Assembly: GCA_012841565.1 (NCBI GenBank)
Contig: DUUM01000428.1
Span: 78,312-142,311, forward strand
Origin: Candidatus Epulonipiscium sp.
GTDB lineage: Bacteria > Bacillota_A > Clostridia > Lachnospirales > Cellulosilyticaceae
Length of the DNA stretch: 64,000 nucleotides
Direction: 5' to 3'
Positions 56,752-64,000 of the stretch are shown in pieces. A model generated the notes under the pieces. That model saw only the letters and a program-made list of their open reading frames with translations, was not told the origin of the DNA and made no database searches. Every line of letters starts with the position of its first letter. Within the stretch, counting starts at the first letter, position 1. Both the position numbers and the translations under genes were made by a program.

Positions 56752-56971
56752 CCGTCTCCCCTCTCTTAATCATCTGAATCACGGATGCTGGACATATCTT
56801 TGCACACTTTCCACATCCTACGCACTTGTCCTTGTCTATCTTTGCATAGACTCCTTTTTTAATTTTAATGGCACCAAATTTACATTCTTTAACACACGCG
56901 CCACATGCCACACAGTAATCCTTATCAACCTTAGCTATTTTTTTTGATTTTCTTTTTACCTTATCTTCCAC
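56735..56971 (-). CDS. 2[4Fe-4S] ferredoxin
   Basis: The 78 residues have a Lys-rich N-terminus and two classical cluster motifs, CVACGACVKEC and CVGCGKCAKICP. The start is a GTG at 56971; AAGGAG is 12 bases upstream, a long spacing, and the ATG between them is followed at once by a stop. It is the first gene of a two-gene unit with the membrane Fe-S protein. Confidence 0.88.
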   Translation of the reverse strand: MEDKVKRKSKKIAKVDKDYCVACGACVKECKFGAIKIKKGVYAKIDKDKCVGCGKCAKICPASVIQMIKRGETDGGEK

Positions 56972-57106
56972 TTCTATATCATTCTCCTTTCAATTCAAAA
57001 ATCATTATATCATACTATATGAATTTATGCATGTATAAAATATATTTGACATACTTCTTCATCATATGGTTTAATCTTAATAACTTACTGAAAGGATTGA
57101 TTGATA

Positions 57107-57802
57107 ATGAGTATCCCTATTAAAATGACACGGCTTTTTATTGCTGGTGATTCTACCGTAGCAAATAACACCCAAGCCACGTACCCACAAGCAGGTTGGG
57201 GACAAATGATTGCTGAACAACTTGGCCACACCGTAGAAGTCCATAATTATGCCCTCAATGGCAGAAGCACAAAAAGCTTTATTGATGAGGGGCATTTAAA
57301 AAATATAGAATCAAACATTTCTTCAGGTGATTTTTTGATTATACAATTTGGTCATAATGATGAAAAAAAAGAAGACCCCACAAGGTATACTACTCCCTTG
57401 GAATCTTATACAGAAAATCTAAAAAAGTATATCCATGTTGCTAAAAGTGCCAATGCTACGCCTATCCTAGTAACCCCCGTTAGCCGCCGATTATTCAATC
57501 ATCAAGGCCAAGTCATCAATACTCACAAAGATTACTCCCAGGCTATGATAGAGGTCGCTCGCCAAACCCAGACTCACCTCATCAATTTATCCAAAAAGAG
57601 TCAAGACCTTCTTGAGCGATTGGGGGTTGAAAATTCCAAACAACTATTTATGATTTTTGATCCTGGAAAACATCCTAATTATCCAAATGGTAGCAACGAC
57701 AATACCCATTTTAATTTTGACGGCGCTAAAGTAATCTCCTCTTTAGTTATAGAGGGTTTATTACACCTAGATCTTCCCAGTAATTTAATAATCCCTTTTT
57801 AA
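57107..57802 (+). CDS. SGNH/GDSL esterase, rhamnogalacturonan acetylesterase-like
   Basis: The 231 residues have the four SGNH blocks: FIAGDSTVA (nucleophile Ser), NYALNGRSTKSF (Gly), QFGHNDEKK (Asn) and DNTHFNFDGA (Asp and His). This arrangement fits the RhaE/YesT-like esterases that deacetylate pectin side chains. There is no signal peptide, so it would act on imported oligosaccharides. The TTG at 57101 is not used; AAAGGA is ten bases before ATG 57107. Its end overlaps the convergent MATE gene by 18 bases. Confidence 0.88.
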   Translation: MSIPIKMTRLFIAGDSTVANNTQATYPQAGWGQMIAEQLGHTVEVHNYALNGRSTKSFIDEGHLKNIESNISSGDFLIIQFGHNDEKKEDPTRYTTPLESYTENLKKYIHVAKSANATPILVTPVSRRLFNHQGQVINTHKDYSQAMIEVARQTQTHLINLSKKSQDLLERLGVENSKQLFMIFDPGKHPNYPNGSNDNTHFNFDGAKVISSLVIEGLLHLDLPSNLIIPF

Positions 57803-59125
57803 CGTCCCTAATCCTTTTTTAATGAATACCATTCCCGTAATGGCTGCAATAATATCAGTAACGGGATATGTTATCCAAGCTCCTGTTATACCCATTCGAT
57901 TAACTAAGACGATAACGATAGGTATAAACAATAATAGCTGTCTATAGATTGATAAAAAGAAGCTAACCTTAGCTTTATTAATGGCCTGGTTATAATAAAT
58001 AGAAACATAATAAATACTGATAACTGGAAAAATTATAATTGTGGTTCTAAATGCTTTAACTGTTTCAACTAATATATCAGGTTCTTTAATAAAGCTACTA
58101 AATATTTGATTTGAAAATATCATCATAAAACCCCACAAGACTACACTAGTCATAGAACCCATTTTAATCGTCATATTAACAACTTCTTTAAGCTTTTTAT
58201 GATTCCCTGCCCCATAATTATAAGCAGCTAAGGGTTGCATCCCTGCACTAATGCCAATAATGGTAATATACATAAACATAGATACTCTCGTAATAGCCCC
58301 TACAATAATAACAGATTTATCGCCACCAAAGGGCAATAGCAAGTTATTGAGTAGTCCTATTACGACTGCATCTGATATTTCAACGATAAAAGTAGCAAAA
58401 CCAATAGCTAGAATATTTCTCCATATGTCCATCTTAAAGTATAATTTTAATTTAAGGCCTATAACCTTTCCATACTCCCTCATCTTAAAAACCGCATAAG
58501 TAAACCCTAAAGCCTGTGATGCCACCGTGGCAATCGCTGCACCTGCTACCCCCATGCCCAGCCTACCTACTAATACATAATCCACCACCATATTGGTAAT
58601 CGCTCCTATAGAAAGAGCAATCACTGTCACCCTTGGGTTCCCTAGAGAAATAATACAATATCCCAAAATATTAGTAAAACTTAAAAATAAGCTTCCAAGT
58701 AAAATAATATTAACATATTCCTCTACTATAGGAAATAATATCTGACTGGAACCTAAGCCAAAAAGTAATTGTTTCCTAAGAACAAATATTAATATTGGTA
58801 ATATGATTGATATTATAAGCCCTAGAGTAATAGCATTACCAATGCTTTCATTTACCCTTTTATAATTTTTTTCTCCCACAGCCCTAGCCACAGTAGTTGA
58901 TGCTCCTATGGCTACCATTAAAGACGTTGCGATTATTAGTCTTTGAACAGGGAACGCTATCCCCAATGCACCAACAGCGTTAGCCCCGACATACTTCCCT
59001 AAGAAAAAGGTGTCTACCATATTGTACAGTTCAGCCACTAATATGGTAGCAACCCCTGGTATAGCAAATTTCATTAAGAGGTTTAATACATTTTTTTCTG
59101 CAAATACAACTTGTTGCCCATCCAC
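57785..59125 (-). CDS. MATE family efflux transporter
   Basis: The 446 residues form 12 hydrophobic helices in two halves: the first starts FAIPGVATILVAELYNMVDTFFLG and the second half carries AGMQPLAAYNYGAGNHKKLKE, a MATE hallmark. It exports drugs or metabolites with Na+ or H+. The start is GTG at 59125 with AGGAG seven bases upstream. A long structured leader RNA lies upstream (59205-59592), so expression may be controlled by attenuation. Confidence 0.92.
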   Translation of the reverse strand: MDGQQVVFAEKNVLNLLMKFAIPGVATILVAELYNMVDTFFLGKYVGANAVGALGIAFPVQRLIIATSLMVAIGASTTVARAVGEKNYKRVNESIGNAITLGLIISIILPILIFVLRKQLLFGLGSSQILFPIVEEYVNIILLGSLFLSFTNILGYCIISLGNPRVTVIALSIGAITNMVVDYVLVGRLGMGVAGAAIATVASQALGFTYAVFKMREYGKVIGLKLKLYFKMDIWRNILAIGFATFIVEISDAVVIGLLNNLLLPFGGDKSVIIVGAITRVSMFMYITIIGISAGMQPLAAYNYGAGNHKKLKEVVNMTIKMGSMTSVVLWGFMMIFSNQIFSSFIKEPDILVETVKAFRTTIIIFPVISIYYVSIYYNQAINKAKVSFFLSIYRQLLLFIPIVIVLVNRMGITGAWITYPVTDIIAAITGMVFIKKGLGTLKRDY

Positions 59126-59204
59126 TCAATCACTCCTGTATATTAAAAATTTATATATTTATTTTATATTTATCTATCAATTTATCAAATAAAATTTAAG
59201 CACA

Positions 59205-59592
59205 AATAAGATAACCGCTCCCTGTATTTAATAACAATACAATGAACGGTTATCTATCTGTTTCTAATCCACTTGTAAAAAATATTTCTACTAATATAAA
59301 GCATTTCCTTCCTTGTACAAACTTACCAATAAAACTTACTCATAAATCTTACTCATAAATCTTTCTTAGTAAATTGTTTACTTCTTTATACTCGATCGCT
59401 TTACTGATCGTTTTACTTGTTTGGTTGAAACATTCATTATTCTAACCAATACACTCATTCTTGTTTTCTAAAACTTGCTAATCCTAATAATTTAACTTGC
59501 AAATATTGTACTTAGTACTAAACATTTTCCAAATCTAAATCATTTATAACTCACAGTGGATTAGAAACTGTTACGAAGAGGTTTCCTTCGTA
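59205..59592 (-). ncRNA. Candidate structured RNA or leader upstream of the MATE gene
   Basis: No gene fits the 634-base gap 59126-59759. On the minus strand a transcript from about 59591 would form: a 5' hairpin (TACGAAG/CTTCGTA, 59572-59592); a long-range closing helix of 13 perfect pairs between 59556-59568 and 59260-59272, extended by three pairs past a bulge and enclosing 283 nt; two identical and one degenerate tandem 13-nt units at 59322-59360; a local hairpin CGATC/GATCG; and a terminator-like hairpin at 59209-59255. A 26-codon basic open frame (59378-59458, starts MSVLVRIMNV) has no ribosome site. It matches none of tmRNA, RNase P RNA, SRP RNA or T-box features that I know. It could be a free-standing RNA or an attenuator for MATE. 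Confidence 0.5.
59209..59255 (-). terminator. Terminator-like hairpin at the end of the leader RNA
   Basis: AGATAACCG (59209-59217) pairs with CGGTTATCT (59247-59255), with inner TGTATT/AATACA. The following minus-strand sequence TATTTG is a weak U tract. It is 80 bases before the MATE start. Confidence 0.5.
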
Positions 59593-59597
59593 TCTTT

Positions 59598-59625
59598 ATT
59601 ATATCATATTCTTTCTAAAAAGCAA
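59598..59625 (-). promoter_or_regulatory. Promoter of the leader RNA
   Basis: On the minus strand TTGCTT (59620-59625) and TATAAT (59598-59603) have a 16-base spacer; the predicted start near 59591 is at the first base of the 5' hairpin. The stretch 59626-59759 beyond it is AT-rich with no clear element. Confidence 0.65.
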
Positions 59626-59759
59626 GTCATATTTTAAAAATATTTATTTATATTTTTAAATACTTATATCAATAAATACTTAGCTACCATCATTATATGG
59701 ATAATTGTTATATTCTGCTGATAATATTAAACAATAATGTGTCTTACTCTTAATTAAAT

Positions 59760-60455
59760 TTAACCTTCCAAGGCAATAAATACATCCATATAACAAATTC
59801 CATCTTTCTCGTATACTTTTTCAAAACAAGATAAGATGTCTTTAGTCTGCTTATGTTTATAACCGTTTACTTCCATGTATATCATAAGTGTCTTATACGC
59901 ATTTGGAATAAGTATAAATGGTGTAATAAATGGTTCTTTTATTGTAATAACTGCATATCGTTGTTCTTTTTGAGTGATAATTTCTAGGCGGTTACATGCT
60001 ATTTCAAAGTTCGAAGGTAAAATACAAGCTGCAACATATCCATGCATATGATACACATTGATTTGTTCCTGTGATACATCTGGAAAATCCCACCCTATAA
60101 TTTCTGGCTGATTAATTCCATTGTTAACACCCCATTCTTTTATATGTTTTATAGCATCATCTTCTGGAGCTCCACTTATTACTGCATATTTAACATAAGA
60201 AAATGAATCTAATTCTTCAACTCTAATATTTAAATAGGCATCATTTCTCAAATTTATATCTTCTCTAACTAACTTATCCATCGAGCAAGAAAAAAGTTTA
60301 CATAACTCTATTACCTTATCCATCTCAGGATAGGCAGCATCAAGTTCCCACTTTGAAACAGTTTGACGAGAAACCCCCATCTTTTCTGCCAGCTCTTCCT
60401 GAGTCATTCCTTTATGCATTTTTCTTGAAAACTGAATGTTTTGTCCAAAGTTCAT
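59760..60455 (-). CDS. XRE-type regulator with ligand-binding-like C-terminus
   Basis: The 231 residues start with a Cro/CI helix-turn-helix (MTQEELAEKMGVSRQTVSKWE near 17-37). The C-terminal 80-231 looks like the effector-binding (GyrI/AraC E-like) fold seen in multidrug sensors: GWDFPDV, YHMHGYVAACIL and the final YMDVFIALEG. It could sense a small molecule and control the MATE gene next door. A GTG opens at 60464 but GGGGAG is placed for ATG 60455. Confidence 0.85.
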   Translation of the reverse strand: MNFGQNIQFSRKMHKGMTQEELAEKMGVSRQTVSKWELDAAYPEMDKVIELCKLFSCSMDKLVREDINLRNDAYLNIRVEELDSFSYVKYAVISGAPEDDAIKHIKEWGVNNGINQPEIIGWDFPDVSQEQINVYHMHGYVAACILPSNFEIACNRLEIITQKEQRYAVITIKEPFITPFILIPNAYKTLMIYMEVNGYKHKQTKDILSCFEKVYEKDGICYMDVFIALEG

Positions 60456-60571
60456 ATTATACACTCCCCTTTAAATTATGATAAACTTATTATAACAGGA
60501 GGTACCCTTACGCTTACACCAACTTTTAATTTCTTTTGTATCATTTTTTGCAACTTAAAGGTGCGCTATAC

Positions 60572-60618
60572 AAAAAACCAGATTACTAATAAAATTAATT
60601 ATTAGCAATCTGGCTTTT
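60572..60618 (-). terminator. Terminator of the chemoreceptor gene
   Basis: AACCAGATTACTAATAA pairs with TTATTAGCAATCTGG with one mismatch. On the minus strand the stem is followed by six T. Confidence 0.85.
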
Positions 60619-60645
60619 AAGGTAACACAGCCTTTATTTTGTTAT

Positions 60646-62349
60646 TTAAATTTTAAACTGAGCAACCGTCTCTGCTAGTGCATTTGCTTTTGATTTAATT
60701 TCTTTTGTTTCATTTGTAATCTCAACAACCATCCTTGCTATATTACTGGTCTTTAATGCTATATTGGTTGTTCCTTCAGCACCTTCGTGAGAAGCATTTG
60801 TTATTCCTTGAATAGATTGTGCCATACTATTGATATAATTGCTAATTTCATTTGATGCGAGCAAGAAATCATTTGATAAGGTATAGATGCTATTGGCATC
60901 TTCGTTGTATTGTTCTCCTGTTTTAACCATTGCGCTGTAGTCAGTTGCAACACTTTTATCTACAAACTCTAATATTTGCATCGAGCTATCCGCTAAGTTG
61001 TTTACAGAACTTAAAACAACTTGAATAACCTCTTGGATCTTATTTACATTGTCTCCACTATTTTCTGCTAATTTACGAATCTCATCAGCTACAACTGCAA
61101 AACCTTTTCCAGCCTCAATAGCAGCATTTAAGGCTAATAAATTTGTTTGAGAAGTTACTTCTAAAATCGCTTCTAAAAGAACGTTAATTTGATTAACTGC
61201 TTTAGCTTGTTCAATGGCATCACGTAAATTCGTATTTGTAGACGCATAAATGGAATCTGCACTTTCTTTTGAAGCAACAGCATTTGATTTCACTTCATTG
61301 GCACGATCACTAATCCTAGAAGATGATTCAACAGTATCATTTGCTTTGGATTTTATTGCACCAATTGTATCTTGGATTTCAGTTGATGTTGTATTCATGA
61401 TTTCAGTTGTTGCTGCAGTTTCTTCCATTCCTGCTGATAATTCTTCAGTTGTTGCTGAAACTTCTTGAATTTCAAAAGATAACTTGCCCACATTTTGATC
61501 CGTATTATCAATTAATTCTTCGATACGATGAGATTCCTCAATAACTGAGCTAAGTGTCATACGAATAGATCCTTGCATTTTGTCAACTGCTCTTAACATA
61601 TCACCTATTTCATCCTTAGCATTTAATAATTTAGAAGGAATTACGCTTGTAAAATCTCCAGTAGAGATAACCTCTAGATATTGAGTTGCACTTTTGAGAG
61701 ATTTTGTAATAGGCATAACGATTAGATAGGTTAAGACACTTCCTAGAACAATAGCAATTGCAAGAATAAGTAATAGAGATATAACAGCACCGCTGTTAGC
61801 TACTTCTGTTTTTGCATAGGTTACATCCGTGTTTTCAAGATGTTTCTTCATTAACGCGTTGGCCTGACTACGGAAATTATCTAGGGTTTTTACTAAATCT
61901 AACGTTGATTCCTTTATTTTTGCTTCGTTCAAAGCTGGGCTATCTATCACATTGGTAAAATTATAAACGGTATCTTTAATGAGATTATAGCTTTCTTCAA
62001 TCTGAAGCATTTCATCTTGTTCTGCTTTTGGAAGATTCAATAACTTATACGCCGCAATATCACTTTCTACATTGTCCATTTTAGATTCAATTTCAAGTTT
62101 AAGCTTGTCTTTAGCTTCTTGATCTTCTTCTATTATGTACCGTAGCATTGCATATTGAGTCGTTCTTGCCTGTAACCGCATATCATCTGTTATAATAATT
62201 GCTTGTAAATCGTTATTGTACATCGATGATAAATTATTATTCGAATTCTTTGTAAAAAGAAACCCAGAAACCCCAATTATTGCACAAAATAACAATAAAA
62301 TACTCGATAAAAGAGTTGTTTTTACAATAATCTTCATATCTTTTAACAT
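60646..62349 (-). CDS. Methyl-accepting chemotaxis protein with shortened signalling tip
   Basis: The 567 residues have a membrane helix at about 10-32, a helical extracellular sensor (about 33-185, four-helix-bundle type), a second helix at about 188-212, a HAMP domain to about 270 and a cytoplasmic coiled-coil hairpin. The tip reads QTNLLALNAAIEAGKGFAVV; nearly all receptors have ARAGEA between IEA and GKG. Those six residues, including the Arg and Glu at the CheA/CheW contact, are missing in frame. The flanking sequence is otherwise normal. It may signal poorly, act independently of CheA, or carry a deletion made during culture or sequencing. The ATG start follows GAGGGA closely. Confidence 0.93.
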   Translation of the reverse strand: MLKDMKIIVKTTLLSSILLLFCAIIGVSGFLFTKNSNNNLSSMYNNDLQAIIITDDMRLQARTTQYAMLRYIIEEDQEAKDKLKLEIESKMDNVESDIAAYKLLNLPKAEQDEMLQIEESYNLIKDTVYNFTNVIDSPALNEAKIKESTLDLVKTLDNFRSQANALMKKHLENTDVTYAKTEVANSGAVISLLLILAIAIVLGSVLTYLIVMPITKSLKSATQYLEVISTGDFTSVIPSKLLNAKDEIGDMLRAVDKMQGSIRMTLSSVIEESHRIEELIDNTDQNVGKLSFEIQEVSATTEELSAGMEETAATTEIMNTTSTEIQDTIGAIKSKANDTVESSSRISDRANEVKSNAVASKESADSIYASTNTNLRDAIEQAKAVNQINVLLEAILEVTSQTNLLALNAAIEAGKGFAVVADEIRKLAENSGDNVNKIQEVIQVVLSSVNNLADSSMQILEFVDKSVATDYSAMVKTGEQYNEDANSIYTLSNDFLLASNEISNYINSMAQSIQGITNASHEGAEGTTNIALKTSNIARMVVEITNETKEIKSKANALAETVAQFKI

Positions 62350-62647
62350 AATTCCCTCGATATTTAGGTTTTTTATATTTATAAATCTATTAATATATTA
62401 ATCTTAAAGATATCATACTCTTATGGGGATATCCAGTGTTATATAGTAATACTAGATTATTATCACAAAAGGCACTACGTTATTTGAAATACCGTCAGGA
62501 CGCGCTGTACACAGCATGCACACTATACCACGGTCCTCACTTTTTAAACCTCCTAAGACTTTATAAGTCACATGGTCCTTATTGTAGACATTAACATACC
62601 TATAATCTTTATTATAAAAGTATCTGTTTCTTCCCAAGATTATACCC
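62350..62647. other. Intergenic stretch, doubtful small frame
   Basis: About 300 bases between the lipoprotein stop and the chemoreceptor start. A minus-strand frame from TTG 62655 to 62452 encodes 67 residues with two Cys near CMLCTARPDG, but it starts inside the upstream gene without a ribosome site and I see no family. AGGAGG at about 62550 on the minus strand is not followed by a usable start. Probably 3' untranslated sequence and the chemoreceptor promoter region. Confidence 0.4.
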
Positions 62648-63784
62648 TTATACAATTCCTATGGATACAACTTTAAATCCAGCAGTTGTCATGGAAAATC
62701 TGATGTAACTTCCGTCTTCAAAGGCGATATAACTATGCCTTTCATTTATAAACTTGTCCATCAGCCATTTTACTGTTCTTTCATCATATTTAAGCCCAAA
62801 GAAATCAGCTAGCACTGTACAATCTTTGACTTGCCTATCATCTATATAAAGATACAGGCGTAAATCTTCCCTCGCAGGTACGCAACGTATATACCCCTCG
62901 TCGTTAATCCACCCATCATTTTCCTGCAATACGGTTATATCCTTTATAGGCATTGTATAACCATATAAAGTAACAACCTCCTTACTTTGCTTTCCTGAAG
63001 TCTGTAATTCTCCTAGGATATCCTTACACTTTTCCATATATAGTTCATCTGTTTCATACACAATAGGCTCTGTAATTGCTGGTAGCAGTTCATAGCTTTG
63101 GTTGAAAGCATAGGTTGCCTTTTCTATTTCATCTATCCCCAAATAAGTATTACTATAAGTCAAAGTATATGGCTCTATCCAATTTGGATTAAAAGCACGA
63201 CCATTAGCAGTTTCTATTATCTGCACTTCATCTTCTTCAAATAAATTCGCTAATTTTAAAGTAACTTCTTGATTCGATTCTACAAATGCTTTCTCCGCAT
63301 CAGTATCTGATATAGCAGGTGCATTACTAAAACATAAATAACCTGTATTTGGCTCTAGTGCATACTCCCCAAGAAAACCATAGTTTTGTTCAAAATAAGT
63401 TACTGTCCCTGTAGTAAGGTCTATTTTTAAAAAATCTTTAATTTCATGTGTTCTATTGTGCACAAGCCACAACCACTCTTGTTCATTTGCCCATGCATAG
63501 AAGCCGAGATACAGATTCTCATCAATTGGAGAAACTAAATCTGTATTTATCACTACTTTACCTTTCTCATCTAAAATAACTAAATGATTGGTTTCATAAT
63601 CTATTCCACACATATATGTTCCACTTGGACTCTCCTCTACACTCACATTACCCGCTTCACTATTTATCATCAGTTCGTTAATTTGCTGACGACGTATTTC
63701 TTTCGTAACTTGCACACCTTTTGTACATCCACTCATTAGGCAAACACCTAGTATTCCCATTAAAATAATCTTTATATTTCTCAT
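62648..63784 (-). CDS. Uncharacterised lipoprotein
   Basis: The 378 residues begin with a lipoprotein signal (IILMGILGVCLMSGC, Cys at 20), so the product is anchored outside the membrane. Repeated short strand motifs (YMCGIDYETNHLVILDEKGKV; FLKIDLTTGTVTYF) suggest a beta-propeller-like first half; the C-terminal part is acidic and mixed. I do not recognise a family. AGGGGG precedes the ATG and a good promoter lies upstream. Confidence 0.75.
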   Translation of the reverse strand: MRNIKIILMGILGVCLMSGCTKGVQVTKEIRRQQINELMINSEAGNVSVEESPSGTYMCGIDYETNHLVILDEKGKVVINTDLVSPIDENLYLGFYAWANEQEWLWLVHNRTHEIKDFLKIDLTTGTVTYFEQNYGFLGEYALEPNTGYLCFSNAPAISDTDAEKAFVESNQEVTLKLANLFEEDEVQIIETANGRAFNPNWIEPYTLTYSNTYLGIDEIEKATYAFNQSYELLPAITEPIVYETDELYMEKCKDILGELQTSGKQSKEVVTLYGYTMPIKDITVLQENDGWINDEGYIRCVPAREDLRLYLYIDDRQVKDCTVLADFFGLKYDERTVKWLMDKFINERHSYIAFEDGSYIRFSMTTAGFKVVSIGIV

Positions 63785-63799
63785 TTATATCCCCCTAAT

Positions 63800-63827
63800 A
63801 TTATAAGCTTTCATTCTTTTGTCACAA
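63800..63827 (-). promoter_or_regulatory. Promoter of the lipoprotein gene
   Basis: On the minus strand TTGTGA (63822-63827) and TATAAT (63800-63805) have a 16-base spacer, about 20 bases before the start. Confidence 0.55.
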
Positions 63828-63878
63828 TGTAGTGTTATTTTAATTATAACATAACACCTCCTTTTTTAGTGTCTTATA

Positions 63879-63925
63879 GGCGTTTGTGAAACGCCACAAC
63901 CCGTATAAATACGGGATATTTTTTT
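63879..63925 (+). terminator. Two adjacent hairpins near the right edge
   Basis: GGCGTTT-GTG-AAACGCC (63879-63895) is followed at once by CCCGTAT-AA-ATACGGG (63900-63915) and then a run of seven T. As a plus-strand terminator it has no gene to end. A further inverted repeat GATATATGGT/ACCATATATC (63950-63959 and 63987-63996) lies at the edge. Together these may be the start of a mobile element beyond the window. Confidence 0.45.
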
Positions 63926-64000
63926 GTATAAAAAATGTAACTCCTCACTGATATATGGTAAAATTGAATTGTTAATAAACAAATCCACCATATATCCCGA

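Noticed and set aside
59335..59360. CRISPR array
   Set aside because: The 13-nt repeats are directly adjacent without spacers and there are no cas genes.
62452..62655. 67-codon minus-strand frame after the lipoprotein gene
   Set aside because: TTG start inside the upstream gene, no ribosome site, no recognisable family.

Overview
The window is AT-rich and looks like the chromosome of a low-GC, anaerobic, probably spore-forming Firmicute of the class Clostridia. The evidence is AddAB instead of RecBCD, HPr kinase/phosphorylase, a Spo0E-like protein, a clostridial Lon-type protease, rubrerythrin, an FMN riboswitch ahead of an ECF riboflavin transporter, strong AGGAGG ribosome sites with many GTG and TTG starts, and TTGACA-17-TATAAT promoters. 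The sugar ABC transporter with an intracellular GH13 enzyme and the GDSL acetylesterase suit a plant-polysaccharide user. A genus such as Cellulosilyticum or a relative is only a guess. There is no rRNA, CRISPR array, prophage or complete transposon.

Layout: 1-1460 is an eroded or edge region with the start of a secreted protein, a transaldolase fragment and a 29-bp perfect inverted repeat. 1460-8666 is addBA (double-strand break repair). 8733-8804 is a single tRNA-Ala. 8903-14055 holds a cell-wall hydrolase, a sugar-isomerase-like protein, a YcxB-like protein, a CcdA/TlpA thiol-redox pair and a Spo0E-like gene. 14141-23331 carries hprK, uvrC, a surface-type protein, uvrA and uvrB (nucleotide excision repair and carbon control). 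23371-24900 is a ZIP metal transporter behind two P-II-like proteins. 25038-29665 is the translation block rpmE/yqhQ/prmC/prfA next to rho. 29707-33891 has an EAL phosphodiesterase and a Lon-like protease. 34038-35618 is tsaE-tsaB-rimI (t6A synthesis). Then come rubrerythrin, the FMN-riboswitch ribU and tex, followed by an aspartate-family operon (ACT regulator, hom, apgM-like, lysC, thrB) at 39705-44768, and secA-prfB-cheW at 44994-49173. From 49398 the content is more accessory: a LacI-controlled oligosaccharide ABC transporter plus alpha-glucosidase, YaiI, a ferredoxin/membrane Fe-S pair, a GDSL esterase, a MATE transporter behind an unusual long leader RNA, an XRE regulator, a chemoreceptor and a lipoprotein.

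The most interesting unexplained items are: a roughly 390-nt structured RNA with its own promoter upstream of the MATE gene (59205-59625); a dispersed palindrome family with the core GGGACGGTTAACA found at five places, where it serves as terminator, 5' leader hairpin or promoter -35; a chemoreceptor lacking six residues at its normally invariant signalling tip; and a transaldolase cut off three residues after its catalytic lysine position beside a perfect inverted repeat. All functional statements come from reading the sequence; no database search was run.
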